Source of the DNA: Pseudomonadota bacterium
GTDB taxonomy: Bacteria; Pseudomonadota; Gammaproteobacteria; Xanthomonadales; Xanthomonadaceae
Reading direction: 5' to 3'
DNA: 5,132 nucleotides
Assembly (NCBI GenBank): GCA_023391775.1
Contig: JAEWAG010000053.1
Span: forward strand, 1 to 5,132
The notes under the pieces were generated by a model. The model was given only the letters and a program-made list of their open reading frames with translations, was not told where the DNA came from and did not search any database. The position numbers and the translations under genes are program-made. Each line of letters starts with the position of its first letter. Within the stretch, counting starts at the first letter, position 1. Positions 1-4,235 of the stretch are shown one piece after another.

Positions 1-3
1 CGA

Positions 4-36
4 TCGTCGGCAGCGTCTGATGAGTATAAGAGACAG
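4..36 (+). other. Residual Illumina Nextera Read-1 adapter (sequencing artefact)
   Basis: Positions 4-17 (TCGTCGGCAGCGTC) are identical to the synthetic part of the Nextera Read-1 adapter. Positions 18-36 match the 19-base Tn5 mosaic end at 17 of 19 bases, the differences being T for A at 18 and A for T at 23. Bases 1-3 could be the tail of an index, but three bases cannot show this. A natural Tn5 end would not carry the synthetic 14-mer, so this is adapter left on a contig end. It supplies a false ATG at 20-22 that appears to start the modB reading frame; genomic sequence begins at about 37. Confidence 0.95.
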
Positions 37-37
37 G

Positions 38-610
38 CGCTTCCCCGGCAAGGCTCAGCTCGACGCGCTGGTGCACCTGCCGCTGGTGCTGCCGCCGGTG
101 GTGATGGGTTATGCGCTGCTGGTGCTGTTCGGCCAGCAGGGCCCGGCCGGGCGCTGGCTGGAGGCCACGTTCGGCTTCACCTTCGCCTTCCGCTGGACCG
201 GCGCGGCGCTGGCCTGCGCGGTGATGGGCTTCCCGCTGATGGTGCGCGCGATCCGCCTGTCGATGGAGAACGTGGACCGTCGCCTGGAACAGGCCGCGGC
301 CACCCTGGGCGCGGCGCCCTGGCGCGTGTTCCTCACCGTGACCCTGCCGCTGGCCTGGCCCGGGCTGGTCGCCGGCCTGGCCCTGGGGTTTGCCAAGGCG
401 CTGGGCGAGTTCGGCGCCACCATCACCTTCGTCTCGTCCATCCCCGGCGAGACCCGCACCCTGTCCTCGGCCATCTACGGGCTGATGCAGGTGCCCGGTG
501 GCGAGGCCGGCATCTGGCGCCTGGCCGCGGTGGCGCTGGTGATTTCGCTGGCCGCGCTGCTGGCCTCCGAGTGGCTGGTGCGCCGACAGCGCGGCAGCGA
601 GGAGGACTGA
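38..610 (+). CDS. modB: Molybdate ABC transporter permease ModB, 5'-truncated
   Basis: Inner-membrane permease subunit that forms the channel for molybdate delivered by periplasmic ModA, powered by ModC. About 190 genuine residues remain. They align from FPGKA through HLPLVLPPVVMGY with E. coli ModB, where this segment starts near residue 40, so roughly the first 40 residues (first membrane helix) are missing. Visible hallmarks are FPLMVRAIRL, the EAA coupling loop (EQAAATLGA through TLP, about nt 287-349) that contacts the ATPase, and the ModB/CysT-type stretch GEFGATITFVSSIPGETRT. Several hydrophobic helices follow, and the protein ends with SEWLVRRQ as in the family. The in-frame ATG at 20 lies in adapter sequence, so its first six residues or so are artefactual; I start at the first full codon after the adapter. 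The stop TGA at 608-610 is 16 nt before modC, indicating an operon. modA is presumably upstream, outside the window. Confidence 0.95.
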   Translation, partial: RFPGKAQLDALVHLPLVLPPVVMGYALLVLFGQQGPAGRWLEATFGFTFAFRWTGAALACAVMGFPLMVRAIRLSMENVDRRLEQAAATLGAAPWRVFLTVTLPLAWPGLVAGLALGFAKALGEFGATITFVSSIPGETRTLSSAIYGLMQVPGGEAGIWRLAAVALVISLAALLASEWLVRRQRGSEED

Positions 611-626
611 TGCGCGGAGCCGGCCC

Positions 627-1241
627 ATGCTGAAGATCGACCTGCAACTGCGCCGCGGCCGCTTCCAGCGCCAGGTGCGCATCGGGGAAAGCGCCCGGGT
701 GGTTGCCCTCACCGGCCCCTCCGGTGCCGGCAAGACCAGCGTGCTCAATGCCATCGCCGGGCTCGTGCGCCCGCATGCCGGCCGCATCGAGATCGACGGG
801 CGCGTGCTGTACGACAGCGCCTCGGGCATCGACGTGCCCACCCACCGGCGCAAGGTCGGCTACGTGTTCCAGGATGCGCGGCTGTTCCCGCACCTGGATG
901 TGCGCGGCAACCTGCGCTACGGCCGCCATGGCGATGGCGGGGAACGCTTCGGCTTCGACGCGGTGGTCGAACTGCTTGGCATCGGCCACCTGCTGGAGCG
1001 GCGTACGCGCCACCTGTCCGGGGGCGAGGCGCAGCGGGTGGCGATCGGCCGCGCCCTGCTCTCGCAGCCGGCGCTGCTGCTGTTCGACGAGCCGCTCTCG
1101 GCGCTGGACCCGGCCCGGCGCGAGGAGCTGATCCCGTGGCTGCAGCGCGTGCGCGACGAGGTACGCCTGCCGATGCTCTACGTCAGCCACCACCCCGACG
1201 AGGTACGGCGCCTGGCCGAGGCGATCCACGTCCTGGATTGA
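627..1241 (+). CDS. modC: Molybdate ABC transporter ATP-binding protein ModC, short form without TOBE domain
   Basis: Cytoplasmic ATPase that drives molybdate import with ModB. The 204 residues form one complete ABC domain: Walker A GPSGAGKTS (30-38), Q-loop Q82 in VGYVFQDARLFPHL, signature LSGGEAQR (130-137), Walker B LLLFDEP with D154 and E155, D-loop SALD (158-161) and switch His188 in YVSHH. The PHL after the Q-loop and the placement right after modB support ModC over other ABC ATPases. E. coli ModC is about 350 residues with a C-terminal TOBE/MOP domain; here the protein stops at HVLD, just where the ABC domain ends, and only 54 bp separate it from the next gene, so no decayed TOBE is left. 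The start at 627 is supported by GGAG at 616-619, 7 nt upstream; there is no other in-frame start nearby. The lack of TOBE suggests that feedback by bound oxyanion is absent or supplied elsewhere (inference). Confidence 0.93.
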   Translation: MLKIDLQLRRGRFQRQVRIGESARVVALTGPSGAGKTSVLNAIAGLVRPHAGRIEIDGRVLYDSASGIDVPTHRRKVGYVFQDARLFPHLDVRGNLRYGRHGDGGERFGFDAVVELLGIGHLLERRTRHLSGGEAQRVAIGRALLSQPALLLFDEPLSALDPARREELIPWLQRVRDEVRLPMLYVSHHPDEVRRLAEAIHVLD

Positions 1242-1253
1242 CGTCGGCTTGCC

Positions 1254-1284
1254 GGCGGCGCGCGCAGACTGGAGTGCCGCCGCC
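1254..1284 (+). other. GC-rich inverted repeat before the flavin reductase gene
   Basis: GGCGGCG (1254-1260) can pair with CGCCGCC (1278-1284) across a 17-nt loop, ending directly before the ribosome-binding site AGGAG at 1285-1289. There is no T-run, so it does not look like an intrinsic terminator. It could modestly affect ribosome access or protect mRNA ends, but in such GC-rich DNA a 7-bp stem may be chance. Confidence 0.3.
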
Positions 1285-1295
1285 AGGAGCCGCCC

Positions 1296-1853
1296 ATGGC
1301 GCTGCCACGCAGGACCGCGTTCCCGACCGACCGGGTGCGCCATTTCCTCGAGCCGGGCCCGCTGGTCCTGATCACCACCGCATGGAAAGCCCAGCGCGCG
1401 ATCATGACCTGCGGCTGGCACATGATGCTCGGCTACGACCTGGTCGGCACGTACATCTGGCAGGCCAACACCAGCCACGCGCTGGCCCGGCGCAGCCGCC
1501 AGTGCGTGATCAACCTGCCCACCGCGCCGCTGCTGGACGCGGTGGTCGGCATCGGCAACTGCAGCAGCGCCGAGGTCGACAAATTCGAGCGCTTCGGCCT
1601 CACCGCGCAGGACGCGCGCGAGGTGGAAGCCCCGCTGGTCGGCGAGTGCCACGCCGCGTTCGAGTGCCGGCTGCACGAGACCCGGATCACCGCCGACTAC
1701 CCGCTGTTCGTGTGGAAGGTGGTGCATGCGCGCGCCGCCGCGCGGCCGAGGTTCCCGCGCACCGTGCACTACCGCGGCCAGGGGCGGCTGATGCTGTCAG
1801 GCGACGAAACCAGCCGGCGGCGGCTGTTCCGGCCGGAGATGCTCGAATCCTGA
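1296..1853 (+). CDS. Flavin reductase-like / flavoredoxin-type FMN-binding split-barrel protein
   Basis: A 185-residue cytoplasmic protein of the flavin reductase-like domain family, whose members bind FMN in a split beta-barrel and often pass electrons from NAD(P)H to flavin. Family-like features are PGPLVLITTAW (20-30), the IMTCGWHMM segment (36-44, compare the family NxMTxxW), CVINLP (70-75, compare FxVN-P), KFERFGLT (96-103) and the late barrel strands EAPLVGECHAAFECRL (111-126) and LFVWKVVHA (137-145). Length is typical. The start at 1296 has AGGAG at 1285-1289, 6 nt upstream. It follows modC by 54 bp on the same strand without a clear terminator, so co-transcription is plausible, but a functional link to molybdate uptake is inference. 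The electron donor and physiological partner cannot be told from sequence. Its TGA abuts the stop codon of the convergent lipoprotein gene. Confidence 0.82.
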   Translation: MALPRRTAFPTDRVRHFLEPGPLVLITTAWKAQRAIMTCGWHMMLGYDLVGTYIWQANTSHALARRSRQCVINLPTAPLLDAVVGIGNCSSAEVDKFERFGLTAQDAREVEAPLVGECHAAFECRLHETRITADYPLFVWKVVHARAAARPRFPRTVHYRGQGRLMLSGDETSRRRLFRPEMLES

Positions 1854-2426
1854 TCAGTTCGCCGTGGCCGGGTTGCGGGTCACCCGCGCCTGGCCGTCGC
1901 GCAGCTCGAAAGTGAATGCCCAGGAAAGTGTCACCGGTACCGGCCGGGCCGCCAGTACCGGCCCGGAACACCCGGCGCCGGTCCAGAAGCGGTCGCGGGT
2001 GGCGGCGTCCGGGTATTCGCACATCATGGCCGGCCGGAACTGCCAGCTCGCCATCGCACCGCGCACGGCCTCGGCCAGCGGCTCCGGCGCCTCGCTGGCG
2101 GCCACGCATTCGGGCGCATCGACCAGGCGCACGTCGCGCACCGAGCCGTCCTCCGACACCACCAGCGATGCGCAGATGCTGATGTCGAATGGACTGGCCG
2201 GGCGGTAATGCGCCGGGAAACCCGGCGCATCGGTGGCCAGGAACTGCGGCAGCGAGAAGCCCTGGTGTGGAGCCAGTTCGTAGCGCGTTACACCGGCCGG
2301 CATGATCATCCGCTGGCCCACTCCGGTGCTCGTGGCCGTGGGCGAAGTCGGGCCGGACACGGTGGCGCAGCCGGCCAGCAGAAGCAGTCCACCCAGAGCG
2401 CATGCAAGGTGGCGGGCGGCCCGCAT
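1854..2426 (-). CDS. Putative lipoprotein with a TonB C-terminal-like domain
   Basis: The predicted 190-residue protein begins with a lipoprotein signal peptide: a basic start MRAARH, the hydrophobic stretch LGGLLLLAG, then the lipobox LAGC with lipidated Cys20. Ala21 at +2 favours the outer membrane over the inner. After a Ser/Thr/Pro linker (21-35), residues about 80-172 resemble the TonB C-terminal fold: ICASLVVSEDGSVRDVRLVD, then LAEAVRGAMASWQFRPAM and a late strand VTLSWAFTFEL. Four mature-region cysteines (85, 107, 136, 153) could form disulfides. No membrane helix or TonB energy-harvesting segment is seen, so it is unlikely to be a true TonB. It is the last gene of the blaI-M56 unit. 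The start is uncertain: ATG at 2424-2426 gives a standard 20-residue signal but has no Shine-Dalgarno, while an in-frame GTG at 2475-2477 would add 17 residues, lies 4 nt past the M56 stop and could be translationally coupled. The exact function is unknown. Confidence 0.78.
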   Translation of the reverse strand: MRAARHLACALGGLLLLAGCATVSGPTSPTATSTGVGQRMIMPAGVTRYELAPHQGFSLPQFLATDAPGFPAHYRPASPFDISICASLVVSEDGSVRDVRLVDAPECVAASEAPEPLAEAVRGAMASWQFRPAMMCEYPDAATRDRFWTGAGCSGPVLAARPVPVTLSWAFTFELRDGQARVTRNPATAN

Positions 2427-2481
2427 GCCGCTGGCCGGCAGGCCTGGGAGGCGGCGTGCGCCACGCGGGTCGCCCACGGCC

Positions 2482-3738
2482 TCAGGCCTGCCCGCCCTCG
2501 GCGGCCCCCTCCTGCTCCGGCGGATCCAGTGCGAATGTCACCGGCACCCGCACCCGTCCGGGAACGGCCTTGCCGTTCTCCATCGCCGGAGTGAACTTCC
2601 ATTGCCGCGCGGCCTCGACCGTGCCTGCCTCGAACACGCCCACCGGCGTGGCGCGCTCGACCTCCACATTGGTGACGCTGCCATCGGCGGCGACACTCAC
2701 GATCAGGATGACCTGTCCGGTGACGCCGGACTGCGCCGCTTCCACGGGGTAGCGCGGCGGCGGCATCTTTTCCAGTGCCACGCCGGGCCGGTCCTTGGCG
2801 GCAACAGGGCCAGTGGCGGACAGTGCGGTTCCGGGAGCAGTGCCGGCAGGCTGCGCGGCCCATGCGGCAAGACCGCTGGTGGCAACCAGGCAAAGCGCGC
2901 CCAGGCTGGCGGCGAAGGTACGACGGCGAGAGAGGACGGGATGCTTCAGCATTTCGATACGCTCCTTGATCGGGTGCTGGAGTGGCCAGTGGCAACCCAG
3001 CGGGAGGGACAGGTCGTACAGCTGCGTCTTGAGCATGGCCTCGCCATACGCGCGCCGGTCGCCGGGGTGGCGCGCGATCACGCTGGCATCGCAGGCCAGT
3101 TCCTGGTCCTGGCGGAAGCGCCGCAGGGCCGCGGGGAACAGCGGGTGGAACCAGAACAGGCAGCGCAGCAGCGCCGCCGCCGCGTTGGCCAGCAGGTCGC
3201 CTCGGCGTACATGCAGGCTTTCGTGCGCGACGATCAGCTGCTGCTCGCGCGCGGTATAGCGTTGCCCGAAATCGGCCGGCAGCAGGATGCGCGGACGGAA
3301 GACGCCGACCACGGCAGGCAGGCCATGGACCGCCCGCTGGCACTGGTACAGGCCGTCCTGGCGACGGGCGACCGGTCCCAGCGCCCGCTGGAAGCGGAGC
3401 TGCTGGACGACCATCAGCAATGCGGTGGCGATGGCGCCCGCCAGCCATGCCGGCCCCACCCAGTCCAGCCATGCACGTCCACTGCCGGGAACCGATGCCA
3501 GCGCATCACCGGCCGCTACCTGCACCGGCGCCAGCCACGCGGTGGCGGCCGGCAGTGCCGCCTGGCCACCGGGCACCAGCACCGCCACGCCGGCGGCCGG
3601 TACGCAAAGCCACAACAGGTAGCTGGCGCGCGCGCCACCGAGCCGGCACAGGGGCCGCCGCAGCAGCAGCGCCAGGACGATGCCCACGGTGAACGCGAGC
3701 GAGACCTCCAGCAGGATCACCGGCAGCTCAGCGTCCAT
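2482..3738 (-). CDS. BlaR1-like M56 membrane metalloprotease with C-terminal TonB-like domain
   Basis: A 418-residue inner-membrane zinc protease of family M56 (BlaR1/MecR1). Hydrophobic helices lie near residues 6-26, 39-56, 96-113, perhaps 183-201, and 274-295. The zinc site HESLH (172-176) is followed by DQELACD (211-217), where Glu213 is the likely third ligand, all before the last helix as in BlaR1. Beyond that helix a Pro/Ala/Gly-rich linker leads to a TonB C-terminal-like domain (about 325-405): PPRYPVEAAQSGVTGQVILI, then ADGSVTNVEV and EAARQWKFTPAM. BlaR1 has a penicillin-binding sensor here; none is present. By BlaR1 topology this domain should be periplasmic. The expected role is to sense an envelope signal and cause inactivation of the BlaI-type repressor encoded just upstream. 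The two genes overlap by 11 bp, and a strong ribosome-binding site GGAGGAGGA (3755-3747) sits inside the end of blaI, 8 nt before ATG 3738. The ligand is unknown. Confidence 0.9.
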   Translation of the reverse strand: MDAELPVILLEVSLAFTVGIVLALLLRRPLCRLGGARASYLLWLCVPAAGVAVLVPGGQAALPAATAWLAPVQVAAGDALASVPGSGRAWLDWVGPAWLAGAIATALLMVVQQLRFQRALGPVARRQDGLYQCQRAVHGLPAVVGVFRPRILLPADFGQRYTAREQQLIVAHESLHVRRGDLLANAAAALLRCLFWFHPLFPAALRRFRQDQELACDASVIARHPGDRRAYGEAMLKTQLYDLSLPLGCHWPLQHPIKERIEMLKHPVLSRRRTFAASLGALCLVATSGLAAWAAQPAGTAPGTALSATGPVAAKDRPGVALEKMPPPRYPVEAAQSGVTGQVILIVSVAADGSVTNVEVERATPVGVFEAGTVEAARQWKFTPAMENGKAVPGRVRVPVTFALDPPEQEGAAEGGQA

Positions 3739-4123
3739 CGGCCTGGTCCTCCTCCAGCCCGGCTACCAGCCGCTTCAATTCGACAATGTCTTCCTCCGAG
3801 AGCTTCCCGCGCTGGCTGAAGTGCGCCACCAGCGGCGCCACGCGGCCGCCGAACAGGCGCTCCAGCAGGCCCTCGCTCTGCTGCTGTACCCAGGCTTCGC
3901 GCGCCAGCACCGGGGAGTAGAGATAGCGACGACCGTCGCGCTCGGCACTGATCGCGCCCTTGTTGAGCAGCCGGTTGAGCAGGGTCTTGATCGTGGGCTC
4001 CGCCCAGCCCGTGGCCGGGGCCACCGCGGCCACCACGTCCTCGGCGCTGCGCGGGCTTGAACGCCACAGCACGTCCATGACGGTGGCCTCGGCATCGGTG
4101 ATCGGGATCGAAGGGGGCGCCAT
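3728..4123 (-). CDS. blaI: BlaI/MecI/CopY-family winged-helix transcriptional repressor
   Basis: A 131-residue cytoplasmic repressor that should bind DNA as a dimer. The N-terminal winged helix spans about residues 8-72: ITDAEATVMDVLW, the recognition-helix region EPTIKTLLNRLLNKGAIS (42-59) and the wing ERDGRRYLYSPV. The C-terminal helices LLERLFGGRVAPLVAHF and LSEEDIVELKRLV match the BlaI dimerisation and cleavage region in order and length. The start at ATG 4121-4123 is preferred over the adjacent GTG 4124-4126 because GGAGAG (4134-4129) is 5 nt from the ATG but only 2 nt from the GTG. It heads the operon with the M56 protease (11-bp overlap). Two BlaI-type operators overlap its promoter, so autorepression is likely, relieved by the M56 protein. 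His101-Phe102 stands where S. aureus BlaI is cut at Asn101-Phe102. The symbol names the family; control of a beta-lactamase is not implied. Confidence 0.92.
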   Translation of the reverse strand: MAPPSIPITDAEATVMDVLWRSSPRSAEDVVAAVAPATGWAEPTIKTLLNRLLNKGAISAERDGRRYLYSPVLAREAWVQQQSEGLLERLFGGRVAPLVAHFSQRGKLSEEDIVELKRLVAGLEEDQADGR

Positions 4124-4128
4124 CACGA

Positions 4129-4134
4129 CTCTCC
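4129..4134 (-). promoter_or_regulatory. Ribosome-binding site of the BlaI-family gene
   Basis: Read on the minus strand this is GGAGAG, 5 nt before ATG 4123 and only 2 nt before the alternative GTG at 4126. The spacing decides in favour of the ATG start. It begins 2 bp past the proximal operator palindrome. Confidence 0.75.
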
Positions 4135-4136
4135 GT

Positions 4137-4148
4137 TTACATCCGTAA
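4137..4148. promoter_or_regulatory. BlaI-type operator, proximal copy (TTAC-N4-GTAA)
   Basis: TTACATCCGTAA is a palindrome with perfect 4-bp arms around 4 bp. It has the same form as the TTAC-N4-GTAA core of known BlaI/MecI operators (for example TTACATATGTAA in staphylococcal bla/mec). It lies downstream of the predicted transcription start for blaI, so a bound repressor would block elongation or promoter clearance. It is the left arm (within 4135-4150) of a larger inverted repeat with 4158-4173. Confidence 0.82.
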
Positions 4149-4158
4149 TCGAGATTGG

Positions 4159-4187
4159 ATTACAGGCGTAAACGAACCAGCTGTCAA
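4159..4187 (-). promoter_or_regulatory. Sigma70-type promoter for the blaI-M56-lipoprotein operon
   Basis: On the minus strand a perfect -35 box TTGACA (4187-4182) is followed by a 17-bp spacer and a -10 box TGTAAT (4164-4159, 5 of 6 to consensus). Transcription should start near 4152, giving a leader of about 30 nt before ATG 4123. The -10 box lies inside the distal operator palindrome, so repressor and RNA polymerase would compete for the same bases. Confidence 0.85.
4160..4171. promoter_or_regulatory. BlaI-type operator, distal copy (TTAC-N4-GTAA)
   Basis: TTACAGGCGTAA is the second TTAC-N4-GTAA palindrome, centred 23 bp (about two helical turns) from the first. The flanks extend it to 4158-4173, which matches the reverse complement of 4135-4150 at 13 of 16 positions across a 7-bp spacer. 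It covers the -10 box of the blaI promoter and ends 64 bp before the start codon of the divergent CE15 gene, so a bound repressor could also affect that gene. Confidence 0.82.
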
Positions 4188-4235
4188 GTGCCTGCCTGGC
4201 GCTGGCAAGATCAGGCGGGAAATGGAGGGGAAAAC

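Noticed and set aside
610..633. Seven-codon frame starting at ATG 610, overlapping the modB stop and the modC start, with AGGAGGA upstream
   Set aside because: The Shine-Dalgarno-like run is only 3 nt from the ATG, and modC has its own GGAG at proper distance. It is more likely incidental than a leader peptide.
423..1769. Long minus-strand open frame (448 codons) opposite modB, modC and the flavin reductase gene
   Set aside because: It lies antisense to three genes with clear family motifs. Its product is Arg/Ala/His/Gln-rich with no recognisable domain, as expected for the antisense frame of GC-rich coding DNA.
2454..2466. Small hairpin GCGTG/CACGC between the M56 and lipoprotein genes
   Set aside because: The stem is only 5 bp, there is no T-run, and it lies within the possible GTG-started extension of the lipoprotein gene, so there is no support for a terminator.
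2302..3819. Plus-strand open frame of 505 codons opposite the M56 gene
   Set aside because: The minus-strand gene has an HExxH zinc site, membrane helices and a TonB-like domain. The plus-strand frame is low-complexity, rich in Arg, Gln and Gly, and has no family features.
4136..4164. Possible plus-strand promoter for the CE15 gene using TTTACA at 4136-4141 as -35
   Set aside because: At 16-18 bp spacing the candidate -10 hexamers fit the consensus poorly, so no esterase promoter is annotated.
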